Assembly: GCF_014843005.1 (NCBI RefSeq)
Contig: NZ_JACYXM010000001.1
Location: forward strand, 124,001-188,000
Source: Rhodanobacter sp. DHG33
GTDB lineage: Bacteria; Pseudomonadota; Gammaproteobacteria; Xanthomonadales; Rhodanobacteraceae
Reading direction: 5' to 3'
DNA length: 64,000 nt
The translations under genes and the position numbers were made by a program. Shown here in pieces: positions 7,748 through 17,676 of this stretch. Position 1 is the stretch's first letter. Each line of letters begins with the position of its first letter. The notes below the pieces were generated by a model, which saw nothing but the letters and a program-made list of their open reading frames with translations, ran no database searches and was not told the origin of the DNA.

Positions 7748-8656
7748 ATGAACGATGCCGCCACCCTCGGCACGGCTAACGCCGCGGCCGATCATTCCCG
7801 CCTGCTGCTGCCGTTGAGCCTGCTGGTGCTGTACGTGATCTGGGGCTCGACCTACCTCGGCATCCGCTTCGCCCTGGAAAGCTGGCCGCCCTTCCTGCTG
7901 GTCGGTGTACGACTGCTGATAGCCGGGGTGCTGATGTTCGGCTTCCTCTATCTGCGCGGCGTACCGCTGCCGACGGGGCTGCAGTGGCGCAACGCGGCAT
8001 TCACGGGCGTGCTGCTGCTCGGCATCAGCAACGGCATGATGAGTTTCTCCGAGCAATACGTAAGCTCGGGCATCACCGCTGTTGCGCTGGCAAGCATGCC
8101 GCTGTTCGCCACCCTGTTCGGCATCTGGTACGGGCACCGGCCGAATCGGCGCGAGACCCTGGGGCTTGTGGTCGGTTTCGCGGGCGTGATCGTGCTCAAT
8201 CTCGGCCGCGCGCTCTCCGGCTCGCACATCGCTGCACTGGCGCTGCTGCTGGGTGCTGCGGCATGGGCGTTCGGTTCGGTGTGGAGCAAGCAGCAGGACA
8301 TGCCCGCCGGTCCGATGAACACGGCCGCGCAGATGCTGTGCGGCAGCGCGGCGCAGTTCGTCATGGGTTTCGGCAGCGGCGAGCACTTCCCTGCGCATGT
8401 CACGCTGCGCGCGGGCATGGCGATGGCCTATCTGGTGGTGTTCGGTTCGCTGATCGGTTTCAGCGCCTTCCTCTACGCACTCAAGCATGCGCGTCCGGCA
8501 CTCGCCACCAGCTACGCCTACGTGAATCCGCCCGTAGCGGTGCTGCTCGGCGTGCTGCTCGCGGGCGAGCGCATCGGGCCGTCCAGCCTCGTCGGCATGG
8601 CGATCATCCTGCTGGGCGTGGCTGCGATCACGATGGCGCACCCGCGAAGGAGCTGA
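7748..8656 (+). CDS. EamA/DMT-family exporter (YedA-like)
   Basis: Inner-membrane drug/metabolite transporter of 302 residues with about ten transmembrane helices, arranged as two EamA repeats. The first repeat begins LYVIWGSTYLGIRFALESWPP, typical of YedA-like members; the second contains the family PxxA-type ending ATSYAYVNPPVAVLLG. Members export amino acids or related metabolites; the substrate here cannot be told. The open frame extends back to 7616, but ATG 7748 gives the usual family N-terminus. The next gene follows 72 bp later on the same strand. Confidence 0.83.
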   Translation: MNDAATLGTANAAADHSRLLLPLSLLVLYVIWGSTYLGIRFALESWPPFLLVGVRLLIAGVLMFGFLYLRGVPLPTGLQWRNAAFTGVLLLGISNGMMSFSEQYVSSGITAVALASMPLFATLFGIWYGHRPNRRETLGLVVGFAGVIVLNLGRALSGSHIAALALLLGAAAWAFGSVWSKQQDMPAGPMNTAAQMLCGSAAQFVMGFGSGEHFPAHVTLRAGMAMAYLVVFGSLIGFSAFLYALKHARPALATSYAYVNPPVAVLLGVLLAGERIGPSSLVGMAIILLGVAAITMAHPRRS

Positions 8657-8728
8657 TCGACCATTGTCGGCTTGCCCGATGCCCGCACCGCGCGCCACCA
8701 TGCCTGCGACAACGCAAGGGGACACGGC

Positions 8729-10144
8729 ATGAATGCGACGAACGAAGGCCCGATGGCGCGCCTGGCGCTGCGCAGTGCCGCGTGGTCGGAGCGCTGGTTT
8801 CCGGATGCCTGGGTGTTCGCGGCATTGGGCGTGGTAATCGTGGCGATCGCCGCGCTGGCTTTCGGCTCGACACCCGTGGCTGCGGTCAATGCGTTCGGTG
8901 ACGGCTTCTGGAGCCTGATTCCCTTCACCATGCAGATGGCTTTCGTGGTGATCGGCGGCTACGTAGTGGCTACCGCGCCAGTCGTGGCGCGTTTCATCGA
9001 TCTGCTGGCACGCGTGCCGAAGAGCGGGCGCGGCGCGATCTGCTACGTGGCGCTGGTGAGCATGCTGGCGTCGCTGCTGTCGTGGGGTTTTTCGCTGGTG
9101 TTCGGCGGGCTGCTGGTGCGCGCGCTGGCGCGGCGCGAAGCGCTGCGCATGGATTACCGCGCGGCCGGCGCGGCGGCATATCTCGGCCTCGGCGCGGTGT
9201 GGGCGATGGGCTTGTCCTCATCGGCAGCGCAGTTGCAGGCGAACCCGGCCAGCATGCCGCCCGGCCTGCTGGCGATCACCGGCGTACTGCCCTTCTCCAG
9301 CACGATCTTCCTGTGGCAATCCTTCGCGCTCACCGCCTGCCTGATCGTGGCTTCGCTGTTGGTGTGCTGGTTCACCGCGCCTTCGGATCGGAACGCGCGT
9401 ACCGCGCAGGACTTCGGCATCGCCGAAACCGCCGTCGTACCCGCGTTACCGCCGCGCGAACGTCCCGGCGAATGGTTGGAATACAGCCCGTTGCTGGCGG
9501 TGTTGATCGGGTTGTTGGGACTGGGTTGGCTGGCCCACGAGTTCGCCACCAAGTCGGTGGTGAGCGCCATTGCCAATCTCAACACTTACAACTTCCTGTT
9601 TCTCACCGTGGGTCTGCTGCTGCACTGGCGCCCACGCAGTTTCCTCGACGCAGTGGCGCGTGCGGTGCCGAGCACTGCCGGTGTGCTGATTCAGTTCCCC
9701 CTGTACGGCGGCATTGCCGCGCTGCTCACGCATACGCAAGGCGCCGGCGGTGTGACGCTGGCACATCGGCTCTCGCAGCTGTTTGTGCATGTGGCGAGCA
9801 CCGGCAGCTTCCCTGCGGTGATGGGCGCGTACTCCGCCATCCTCGGCTTCTTCGTGCCATCCGGTGGCGGCAAGTGGCTGGTGGAGGCGCCATACGTGAT
9901 GCAGGCGGCGAACGACCTGCACGTGCACCTGGGCTGGGCCGTGCAGGTGTACAACGCCGCCGAGGCGCTACCCAACCTGATCAACCCGTTCTGGATGCTG
10001 CCCCTGCTCGGCGTGCTGGGCCTCAAGGCGCGCGACGTGGTGGGTTACACCTTCATGCAATTGCTCGTGCATGTACCGTTAGTGCTGGGCTTGTTGTGGC
10101 TGCTGGGGTTGACGCTCAGTTATGTGCCACCGGTGATGCCCTGA
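8729..10144 (+). CDS. atoE: Short-chain fatty acid transporter, AtoE family
   Basis: Integral membrane protein of 471 residues with about eleven or twelve predicted helices. It shows the AtoE pattern, including WSLIPFTMQMAFVVIGGYVVA, the conserved central stretch TYNFLFLTVGLLLHWRP, and FFVPSGGGKWLVEAPYV near the C-terminal third. The family takes up acetoacetate or butyrate-like short-chain acids. No ato catabolic genes (CoA-transferase, thiolase) are next to it, so the physiological substrate is open. ATG 8729 is chosen because of the AGGGG about 10 bp upstream; the frame is open slightly further. Confidence 0.82.
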   Translation: MNATNEGPMARLALRSAAWSERWFPDAWVFAALGVVIVAIAALAFGSTPVAAVNAFGDGFWSLIPFTMQMAFVVIGGYVVATAPVVARFIDLLARVPKSGRGAICYVALVSMLASLLSWGFSLVFGGLLVRALARREALRMDYRAAGAAAYLGLGAVWAMGLSSSAAQLQANPASMPPGLLAITGVLPFSSTIFLWQSFALTACLIVASLLVCWFTAPSDRNARTAQDFGIAETAVVPALPPRERPGEWLEYSPLLAVLIGLLGLGWLAHEFATKSVVSAIANLNTYNFLFLTVGLLLHWRPRSFLDAVARAVPSTAGVLIQFPLYGGIAALLTHTQGAGGVTLAHRLSQLFVHVASTGSFPAVMGAYSAILGFFVPSGGGKWLVEAPYVMQAANDLHVHLGWAVQVYNAAEALPNLINPFWMLPLLGVLGLKARDVVGYTFMQLLVHVPLVLGLLWLLGLTLSYVPPVMP

Positions 10145-10145
10145 A

Positions 10146-10183
10146 GCGCATGCAGGAGCGCGTCTCCACGCTCCCGCATGCGC
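10146..10183. terminator. Hairpin between convergent atoE and ABC permease genes
   Basis: An inverted repeat with arms GCGCATGC-A-GGAGCG (10146-10160) and CGCTCC-C-GCATGCGC (10169-10183) has one A/C mismatch and fills the 46-bp gap between two convergent stops. It lacks a T-run, but its position and stability suggest a bidirectional terminator. Confidence 0.5.
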
Positions 10184-10190
10184 CGCTGAA

Positions 10191-11507
10191 TCAGAGCTCG
10201 CGCAGCGCCGTGGTCACCGGCAGCCGCGCTGCACGCAGTGCCGGGAACAGACCGCCAACGAAGCCGATCGCCAGAGCCCACTTCAAGCCTTCCCACAACA
10301 GGCCGGGCGTCACCTTGAAGGTAAACGCGAGTTGCCCGGTCGTACCGGCCGCCAGCGTGGACGCCGTCCATCCATTGAAGATCAGCCACGCCAGCAGGCC
10401 GCCCAGCAAGCCGCCCAGCAACGCCAGCATCATCGTTTCCAGCATCACCGCCACCACCACGGGCACGCCCCTGAAGCCGATGGCGCGCAGCGTGGCGATT
10501 TCGCGTGCACGCGTGGCGACGGCGGCGAACATGGTGTTGAGCGCGCCGAAGATGGCGCCGATCGCCATGATCGAGCCTACCGTGATGCCCATGATGCGCA
10601 TCACCTTGCTCATGCCTTCGGACTGCTTGCTGAAATAGTTGAGCGTGGTGTCGACGTCCACCTGCAACCGGGGATCGCTCGCCAAGGAAGCCTTGAAGGT
10701 GTCGAGGGCCTTGGCGTCGGTGAGCTTGGCGAAAACCGACGTGCGACTGCTGCCGCGGCGGTAGGTGTCCGCGATGACGTTCGCGTCGCCCCAGATTTCC
10801 GAGTCGTACGCATCGCCGGAAGCGAACACGCCCACGACATCCCAGGTCTGCGTGCCCAGCTTCACCTCGTGACCAGGCTGCAGGCCGGCGAATTGCCGCT
10901 GCGCACCTTGGCCGACCACCAGTTCGCGCATGCCAGGCCGGAAGCTACGACCGGCGACAATCTTGGCATTGGGACGTAGTGCCCATGCCTGTTCGCCAAC
11001 GCCACGCACCTGCACGCTGCCATCGTCGTCCGGCCCACCGCCTTTCACCGGCAGATTCGCCGCTACCACGATCTCCCCCGACACGATGGGCTTGTTCTGC
11101 TTGTCCCGCGCGACGCCGGGGGCTTGTTCGATCACCACGATGCTGTCGTTGCTCAGCACGGAACTCACCTCGGCCGCCGAGCCGCCGCGCAGCACGATGG
11201 CCGTGTCGGCGCTGCCGGTCTTCTGCAAGGTTTCCGCGTAGCCTTCGCCCATCGCCAGCAGGGCCACCAGCACACCGACCACGCCGGCAATGCCGATCAC
11301 GACCACCGACGACGATCCCAGGCGCTGTTTAAGGGTACTGACACCGACGCCCGTCACGGACGCAGCCTGTCGGCCGCGACGCGTGAGTCCCATCCATGCC
11401 GCAAACAGCGCGACCAGTACCAGTACGGCAATCCACGGCAACTGCACCCATACGAACAGGGTTACGACCAGGATCACCAACACGAGAAGATTGAATAAGA
11501 ACTTCAT
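10191..11507 (-). CDS. ABC transporter permease, MacB/FtsX type (second permease)
   Basis: Inner-membrane permease of 438 residues. Two extra hydrophobic helices at the N-terminus (about residues 1-45) precede the usual MacB layout: a helix near residues 70-90, a large periplasmic MacB_PCD domain, and a C-terminal FtsX domain with three helices that includes the family-typical TRAREIATLRAIGF. It is last in the adaptor-ATPase-permease-permease operon, 12 bp after the first permease gene. Together the set probably exports a lipid, peptide or drug from the periplasm or inner membrane; no substrate can be assigned. Confidence 0.82.
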   Translation of the reverse strand: MKFLFNLLVLVILVVTLFVWVQLPWIAVLVLVALFAAWMGLTRRGRQAASVTGVGVSTLKQRLGSSSVVVIGIAGVVGVLVALLAMGEGYAETLQKTGSADTAIVLRGGSAAEVSSVLSNDSIVVIEQAPGVARDKQNKPIVSGEIVVAANLPVKGGGPDDDGSVQVRGVGEQAWALRPNAKIVAGRSFRPGMRELVVGQGAQRQFAGLQPGHEVKLGTQTWDVVGVFASGDAYDSEIWGDANVIADTYRRGSSRTSVFAKLTDAKALDTFKASLASDPRLQVDVDTTLNYFSKQSEGMSKVMRIMGITVGSIMAIGAIFGALNTMFAAVATRAREIATLRAIGFRGVPVVVAVMLETMMLALLGGLLGGLLAWLIFNGWTASTLAAGTTGQLAFTFKVTPGLLWEGLKWALAIGFVGGLFPALRAARLPVTTALREL

Positions 11508-11519
11508 GTCTGAGGCTCC

Positions 11520-12689
11520 TTACCGACCGGCCAGTGCGTCGACAATATTCAGGCGCATCGCGCGCCATGCGGGAATCGCACCTACGACCAAACCGATCAC
11601 CAGCATCAGAGCGATACCCAGCGACCAACTGGCCGCACCCACCGTAGGCAGGTTGAGCATGCCGCCGCTGTTGGCGCTGACGCCGGGAATCAACACCGCC
11701 GCCAGACCGATGCCGATGACGCCGCCGAGCAGCACCATCAGTACGGATTCGGCCAGCACCATGCCCAGCACGCCGCGATCGGAAAAGCCCAGCGTTTTCA
11801 GCACGGCCAGTTCCGATGTGCGCTCGCGCACGGCCTGCATCATGGTGTTGCCGGTCAGCAGCAGCAGCGTGAAGAACACGGCACCCATGATCGAGCCCAC
11901 GATCAGCCCGATATCGGCCAACTGCTTCATCCACGATGCGGTAGCGGCCGCTTCGGTCTGCGTGCGGGTTTCATGGTCGGAGTTGGCCGACAAGGCGTCG
12001 ATGGCCTTGGCGACCTGATCGGCTTGATTGACGTCGTTGACGCGCGTCACGTACCAGCCGACCTGGCCGTTGTTGTAGCCCTTCATGACGGCATCGTCGA
12101 AGTACTTCCAGTGCATCAGGATGATCTGGCCGTAGAAGGCCACGCTCGAATCCGTGGGGTGAAGCACGCCGACGATGTTGAAAGTCCAGTTCTTGCTGCC
12201 GTTCTGCTGCGGAAAGATATTCGATTGCAGCGGAATCTGATCGCCGATCTTCCAATGGTATTTCTCCATCAGCTTCTCGCCGACCAGAATGCCGATCCGC
12301 GTATCGAGGAAGGCCTTGCGCGCGTCGGCACTCACGGCCACTTCCGGATACTGGTCGATGTAGTTGTCGCTGACCGCGAACGTGAACACCTGGTTGTGCG
12401 GATCCTGGTAGGCGCCGCCGAACCAGTTGGCATAGGCCACGGACTTCACTCCCGGCACGACGGCGATCTTCTGGCCAAGCCCCTGGGGCAAGGTGTCGAT
12501 GAAGGACAGCTTGGACCCGGTCTGCAGGCGCTGCGCGCCATTGGCGCTCTTGCCGGCCTGGTCGAACGAGGTGCGCACGGCATCCAGCATGCCGAACAGC
12601 AGGAACGCCGCGGCAATCGACACCAGGGTGAGGGTGGTGCGTGTCTTGCGCCGGAACAGCGCGGCCCAGATGAGATGGAAATATTTCAT
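11520..12689 (-). CDS. ABC transporter permease, MacB/FtsX type (first permease)
   Basis: Permease of 389 residues with the standard MacB_PCD plus FtsX plan: an N-terminal helix (about 15-35), a periplasmic domain, then three C-terminal helices with the signature RERTSELAVLKTLGFSDRGV. It lacks the two extra N-terminal helices of the neighbouring permease and is only distantly similar to it. The two genes probably encode a heterodimeric channel driven by the ATPase upstream; that pairing is inferred from the operon. Confidence 0.82.
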   Translation of the reverse strand: MKYFHLIWAALFRRKTRTTLTLVSIAAAFLLFGMLDAVRTSFDQAGKSANGAQRLQTGSKLSFIDTLPQGLGQKIAVVPGVKSVAYANWFGGAYQDPHNQVFTFAVSDNYIDQYPEVAVSADARKAFLDTRIGILVGEKLMEKYHWKIGDQIPLQSNIFPQQNGSKNWTFNIVGVLHPTDSSVAFYGQIILMHWKYFDDAVMKGYNNGQVGWYVTRVNDVNQADQVAKAIDALSANSDHETRTQTEAAATASWMKQLADIGLIVGSIMGAVFFTLLLLTGNTMMQAVRERTSELAVLKTLGFSDRGVLGMVLAESVLMVLLGGVIGIGLAAVLIPGVSANSGGMLNLPTVGAASWSLGIALMLVIGLVVGAIPAWRAMRLNIVDALAGR

Positions 12690-12699
12690 GGCATCGTCC

Positions 12700-13386
<687 letters not shown>

Positions 13387-13455
13387 GGCATGGCTCCGTG
13401 GATGTTGGCCGAATGAATGAATACAGATACGTGCCTGCTCGCGCCGGCACGGCAA

Positions 13456-14706
13456 TCAGGGAGAGGACTTTTCCGTCTGGACGTCCGTACCGTCGCGCAG
13501 CTCGGCCGGCGGCGACAGCACCACCGCATCGCCCGCCTGCAGCGCATCGGGTATCAGTTTCATGTCGCCGTAGCTCTGCGCCGCCGGCTGCACCGCGCGC
13601 AGCTGCGCCTTGCCGTCGGCGACCACGAACACCACGCTGCGCCCGTCGCGCTGCACGACCGCCTTTGCCGGCACCAGCACGCCCTTGGGTGTTTGCCCCA
13701 CGCTTGCCGGCGCCTTCTGTTCGAGGAAAGACACCCGCACGCCCATGTCGGGCACGATGCGCGCATCCTTGTGCTCCAGCGCCACGCGCACCTTCACCGT
13801 GGCCTTGCCGCGGTCGGCGGCGGGCACGATGGCGATCACATGAGCTGGAATCTTCCAATCCGGGTACGCATCGAGCACCGCCTCGGCAGGCATGTCCGGC
13901 TTCACGCGGCCGATATAGGCCTCGTTGACGTCCACGTCCACTTCCAGCGAATCCATGTCGACGATCGTGCCGATGCCGGTGCGAGTAAAGCCGCCGCCGG
14001 CGGAGAACGGCGAAACGATTTCGCCCACCTGAGCGTCCTTGGTGGTGATGACGCCGTCGAACGGCGCGCGCACCACGCAGTAGTCGAAGTTGACCTGCGC
14101 CTCGACGACCTGCGCATCGGCCGATGCCGCGCTCTTCTGCTGCGAGGCGAGCTGGGCGCGCGTGCTCGCGGCCAGCGTGCGGGCCTGTTCCGCATCCTGT
14201 TTCGAGACCAGGCCCTGTTCGGCCAGTGTCGCGTCGCGCGAGGCATCGCGCAGGTTCTGCGCCAGTTGTGCCTGGTACTGCGCGACCAGCGCATGCGTGG
14301 CGGCCGCCTGCGTCCGCGCCGCATCCAGTGCAGCCCTGTAGGCGCTGTCATCGAGTCGGGCCAGTACCTGGTCCTTCTTCACATGATCGCCTTCCTCGAT
14401 CAGCACCGCGGTGAGCGTGCCGGTGATCTGTGCCGATACCGTGGCCTGCCGGCGTGCGGTGACGTAGCCGGTGGCCTGCAGCACCGCGCCGGCGCCCGGG
14501 TCGCTGGCCGGCGATACCGCGCTGGCGGTCTGCACCGCGATGGCGCGATGGCTCGTTACCCACCATACGCCGGCGCCGATCAGGGCCACCAGCAGTACCA
14601 ACGCGAGCACGATCCACGGCCAGCGCGCAGGACCTTGGCTGTGGTCGTCGCGCTGGTGCTTCTCGATGCGAAGCTCTTTCAACAAATCGGCCTGACTCAC
14701 CGTCAT
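13456..14706 (-). CDS. Periplasmic adaptor (membrane fusion protein), MacA/HlyD family
   Basis: Adaptor of 416 residues with a cytoplasmic start, one membrane anchor (about residues 30-50), a biotinyl-lipoyl domain split around an alpha-helical hairpin rich in Ala/Gln, and beta-barrel domains. The lipoyl half near ATGYVTARRQATVSAQITG and the later VRAPFDGVITTKDAQVGEIV are family-typical. GGAG lies 8 bp before ATG 14706 but only 2 bp before ATG 14712, which decides the start. It is first in the four-gene export operon. No outer-membrane TolC-like gene is nearby, so a shared TolC is presumed. Confidence 0.87.
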   Translation of the reverse strand: MTVSQADLLKELRIEKHQRDDHSQGPARWPWIVLALVLLVALIGAGVWWVTSHRAIAVQTASAVSPASDPGAGAVLQATGYVTARRQATVSAQITGTLTAVLIEEGDHVKKDQVLARLDDSAYRAALDAARTQAAATHALVAQYQAQLAQNLRDASRDATLAEQGLVSKQDAEQARTLAASTRAQLASQQKSAASADAQVVEAQVNFDYCVVRAPFDGVITTKDAQVGEIVSPFSAGGGFTRTGIGTIVDMDSLEVDVDVNEAYIGRVKPDMPAEAVLDAYPDWKIPAHVIAIVPAADRGKATVKVRVALEHKDARIVPDMGVRVSFLEQKAPASVGQTPKGVLVPAKAVVQRDGRSVVFVVADGKAQLRAVQPAAQSYGDMKLIPDALQAGDAVVLSPPAELRDGTDVQTEKSSP

Positions 14707-14907
14707 CCCCATGACTCCGTGATGTGCACACCGTAGCGGCTCCCGGACCAGCGAGGCCACGGGCTATTATCAGCTGCCGGCAATGACAGATGTCATCCCG
14801 CCAGCACAATTGGCGCTACAAGCTCAGCCACGTCGCCCACGTACGCCTCGATACCCGGCTTCGTTTGCCCATGCCCCTTGAGCCGTCCGAGGGCTACACT
14901 CGCGGGC

Positions 14908-15594
14908 ATGAATTACGCCATCACCCCGCCCGCCGTGCCCAGCCTGCCGATTCTGGATAGCGAGCTGCGCTTCCCCATCCGCCGCGTGTTCTGCATCGGC
15001 CGCAACTATGCCGACCATGCGAAGGAGATGGGCGCAACGGTGGAACCCGGGCGACCGATGTTCTTCTGCAAGCCAGCCGACGCGGTGGTGGCCGACGGCA
15101 GGGACGTACCCTACCCCTCCATCACGAACGAGCTGCACCACGAAGTTGAAATGGTGCTGGCCCTGGGCGCCGGCGGCCGCGACGTGACCGTGGAGCGTGC
15201 CGCCGCGCTGGTCTGGGGCGTGGGCGTGGGGTTGGACCTGACCCGCCGCGACCTGCAGGCCCAGGCCAAGGCCAAGGGCCATCCCTGGGACGTGGCCAAG
15301 GGCTTCGACCATTCCGCGCCGGTATCGGCGCTGCGCCCGCTGCACGGCCACCTGCCCGGCCCCGACACCGAGCTGCGCCTCACGGTCAACGGCAGCCTGC
15401 GCCAACACGCGCGGCTGGGCGAGATGATCCACGACGTGCCGCACCTGCTTGCCGCGCTTTCCACGCTGTTCGAGCTCAAACCCGGCGACCTGGTGTTCAC
15501 CGGCACGCCCGCGGGGGTGGCCGCGCTGGAACGCGGCGACCGCTTCCACGCCGAACTGAACGGCTGGGCCACCCTGGAAGGCCGCATCGCCTGA
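14908..15594 (+). CDS. Fumarylacetoacetate hydrolase family protein (YcgM-like)
   Basis: Cytoplasmic metal-dependent hydrolase or decarboxylase of 228 residues. The motif [14 protein letters not shown] carries the catalytic His37 and Glu40; acidic metal ligands are seen in ELHHEVEM (Glu79, Glu81) and [10 protein letters not shown]. The closest known type is YcgM/fumarylpyruvate or acylpyruvate hydrolase. It stands alone, divergent from the export operon. A TACACT hexamer ends 7 bp before the ATG and no ribosome site is seen, so the mRNA may be leaderless. Confidence 0.85.
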   Translation: MNYAITPPAVPSLPILDSELRFPIRRVFCIGRNYADHAKEMGATVEPGRPMFFCKPADAVVADGRDVPYPSITNELHHEVEMVLALGAGGRDVTVERAAALVWGVGVGLDLTRRDLQAQAKAKGHPWDVAKGFDHSAPVSALRPLHGHLPGPDTELRLTVNGSLRQHARLGEMIHDVPHLLAALSTLFELKPGDLVFTGTPAGVAALERGDRFHAELNGWATLEGRIA

Positions 15595-15694
15595 CCCGCC
15601 GCAAAATGTTCCGCCGGGTTTTCATGCCGGAATCGTACCTGCTGCGCTAGAGTTTCCCCGGCCATCCGGCCTTTCACTCTCGGGGAGTACACCA

Positions 15695-16105
15695 ATGAGC
15701 ATGCTGCAGGAATTCAAGGCATTCGCCATGCGCGGCAATGTGATGGACATGGCTGTCGGTATCGTGATCGGCGGTGCGTTCGGCAAGATCGTCAGCTCGC
15801 TGGTCAGCGACGTCATCATGCCACCGATCGGCATGCTCACCGGCGGCATCGATTTCTCGGCCATGAAGTGGGTGCTCAAACCAGGCGACGACAGCGACCC
15901 CAAGCACAAGATCGCCGAGGTCGCGATCAACTACGGCACCTTCATCAACACCATCATCACCTTCATCATCGTCGCCTTCGCGATCTTCATGGTGATCAAG
16001 CTGATGAACCGCATGCAGCAGAAGAAGGAAGAAGCGCCCGCCGCGCCGCCGGCCGACGTGGTCCTGCTCACCGAGATCCGCGACCTGCTGAAGAACAAGC
16101 AGTAA
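15695..16105 (+). CDS. mscL: Large-conductance mechanosensitive channel MscL
   Basis: Inner-membrane channel that opens under high membrane tension and protects against hypo-osmotic shock. The 136-residue product matches the family: N-terminal amphipathic helix ([20 protein letters not shown]), first helix [25 protein letters not shown] with the Gly/Ala-rich gate, a periplasmic loop, second helix about residues 75-105, and a charged C-terminal bundle ending [16 protein letters not shown] lies 9 bp before the ATG. It is a single-gene unit followed by a terminator-like hairpin. Confidence 0.97.
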   Translation: MSMLQEFKAFAMRGNVMDMAVGIVIGGAFGKIVSSLVSDVIMPPIGMLTGGIDFSAMKWVLKPGDDSDPKHKIAEVAINYGTFINTIITFIIVAFAIFMVIKLMNRMQQKKEEAPAAPPADVVLLTEIRDLLKNKQ

Positions 16106-16126
16106 GCTCCTTCGTTGCATTCTCCG

Positions 16127-16159
16127 CGCCGCGTGCGAGCCCACGGCTTGCACGCGGCG
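16127..16159 (+). terminator. Terminator-like hairpin after mscL
   Basis: Perfect 10-bp stem (CGCCGCGTGC at 16127-16136, complement at 16150-16159) with a 13-base loop, followed by the T-rich TCTTCATTC. It lies between mscL and the peptidase gene on the same strand and probably ends mscL transcription. Confidence 0.6.
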
Positions 16160-16187
16160 TCTTCATTCACGAGAAAGGAAAACACGC

Positions 16188-17624
16188 ATGCGCCGTCTCG
16201 TCCTCGTCCCGCTCGCGGCCGCCCTGATGCTGGCCGCCGGCACGGCCTTCGCCGCCGATACCAGCATACCGAGCCCAGCCGTCAAGACGGCCGAACAGCT
16301 GCGCGACAAGGCGCTCGACGACGGCACCGCGTATGCCGTGCTGCAATCGCTGACCACCGAGGTCGGTCCGCGCATGGCCGGCAGCTCCAGCGACCAGCGT
16401 GCCCGCGACTGGGCGGTGGCAAAGTTCAAGGCGCTGGGTTTCGACAAGGTCTACACCGAGCCCGCAACTTACCCGCTATGGGAGCGACGCAGCGAGAGCG
16501 GCTCCATCGTGGCGCCGTTCCCGCAACACCTGGTGCTCACCGCGCTGGGCTATTCGCCGGGCACGCCCAAGGGTGGACTCACCGCGCCGGTAATCGCTTT
16601 CGACAGCCTCGCCGCTCTCAAGTCCGCCGACCCGGCCACGATCAAGGGCAAGATCGTCTATATCGGCTTCCGCATGCAGCGCAGCCGCGACGGCCACGAT
16701 TACGGCATGGGCAGCTCGATACGCGAAAACGGGCCGGCCATCGCAGCCGGCAAGGGGGCCGTCGGCTTCATCCTGCGCTCGGCAGGCACCGATGCGCACG
16801 AGCGCATCGCTCACACCGGCCTCACCGGCTTCGGCCATCCCGGGGAGGGCGTACCCGCCGCGGCGCTTTCCAACCCCGACGCCGACCAACTCGAACGCGA
16901 ACTGGCCTACGGCAAGCCGGTGACGGTGAGGCTCGACCTCGATTGCGGCATCGTGGGCCAGTACACCGGCGCCAACGTGATCGGCGAAATCACCGGCGCG
17001 AAATACCCGGACCAGGTCGTCGCCATCGGCGGCCATCTGGACTCGTGGGATCCGGGCACCGGCGCGATCGACGACGGCACCGGCATCGCCATCTCGATGG
17101 CTGCCGCCAAGCTGATCCGCGACCTGCCGCAGCGCCCCGATCGCACCATCCGCGTGATCGCCTTCGCCAACGAGGAAATGGGCCTGTGGGGCGCGAACGC
17201 CTACGCGGAAAAGCACGCGAAGGAGGCGACGAACTTCATGCTCGGCACCGACTCCGACCTCGGCGCCGGCAAGGTGTACCGCATGAGCGCCAGCGTGAAG
17301 CCGCAGGCGCGCCATGCCATCGAACAGATCGCCGGCGTGCTCAAGCCGCTGGGCGTGGCCTACGACGCGCAGCGCGCCGGCGGCGGCGGTTCGGATCTTT
17401 CGGCGATGCACGCCAAGGGCATGGCCGCACTCACCCTCGACCAGGACGCCACCTACTACTTCGACTGGCACCACACCAGCAACGACACACTGGACAAGGT
17501 CGACCCCAAGGAGCTGGCGCAGAACGTGGCCGCCTACGCGGCGTGGTCGTACATGGCGGCCGAGGCGGATGGCGACTTCGGCTCCGCACCAGGCGCCTTC
17601 AAGGGCGACGGCGCCGAAGACTGA
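16188..17624 (+). CDS. Secreted M28-family zinc aminopeptidase/carboxypeptidase
   Basis: Exported metallopeptidase of 478 residues with a signal peptide cut after about Ala22 (TAFA). A PA-type insert lies near residues 130-240. The two-zinc centre is complete: His283 in GGHLDSWD, Asp in DDGTG (295-299), the Glu pair at 329-330 (NEEMGLWG), Asp355 in GTDSD and His429 in WHHTSND. The family includes plasma glutamate carboxypeptidase-like enzymes that trim peptides. GAAAGGAA precedes the ATG. The mature enzyme probably works in the periplasm or medium; its substrate is unknown. Confidence 0.88.
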   Translation: MRRLVLVPLAAALMLAAGTAFAADTSIPSPAVKTAEQLRDKALDDGTAYAVLQSLTTEVGPRMAGSSSDQRARDWAVAKFKALGFDKVYTEPATYPLWERRSESGSIVAPFPQHLVLTALGYSPGTPKGGLTAPVIAFDSLAALKSADPATIKGKIVYIGFRMQRSRDGHDYGMGSSIRENGPAIAAGKGAVGFILRSAGTDAHERIAHTGLTGFGHPGEGVPAAALSNPDADQLERELAYGKPVTVRLDLDCGIVGQYTGANVIGEITGAKYPDQVVAIGGHLDSWDPGTGAIDDGTGIAISMAAAKLIRDLPQRPDRTIRVIAFANEEMGLWGANAYAEKHAKEATNFMLGTDSDLGAGKVYRMSASVKPQARHAIEQIAGVLKPLGVAYDAQRAGGGGSDLSAMHAKGMAALTLDQDATYYFDWHHTSNDTLDKVDPKELAQNVAAYAAWSYMAAEADGDFGSAPGAFKGDGAED

Positions 17625-17645
17625 AGACGGCGGCAGATGTGCAGC

Positions 17646-17675
17646 GAACAAGGCGGCCTCCGGGCCGCCTTGTTC
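17646..17675. terminator. Bidirectional terminator between peptidase and RND pump genes
   Basis: Perfect 12-bp stem (GAACAAGGCGGC at 17646-17657 and complement at 17664-17675) with a 6-base loop sits between two convergent stop codons. Stem ends rich in A/T suit termination in both directions. Confidence 0.8.
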
Positions 17676-17676
17676 G

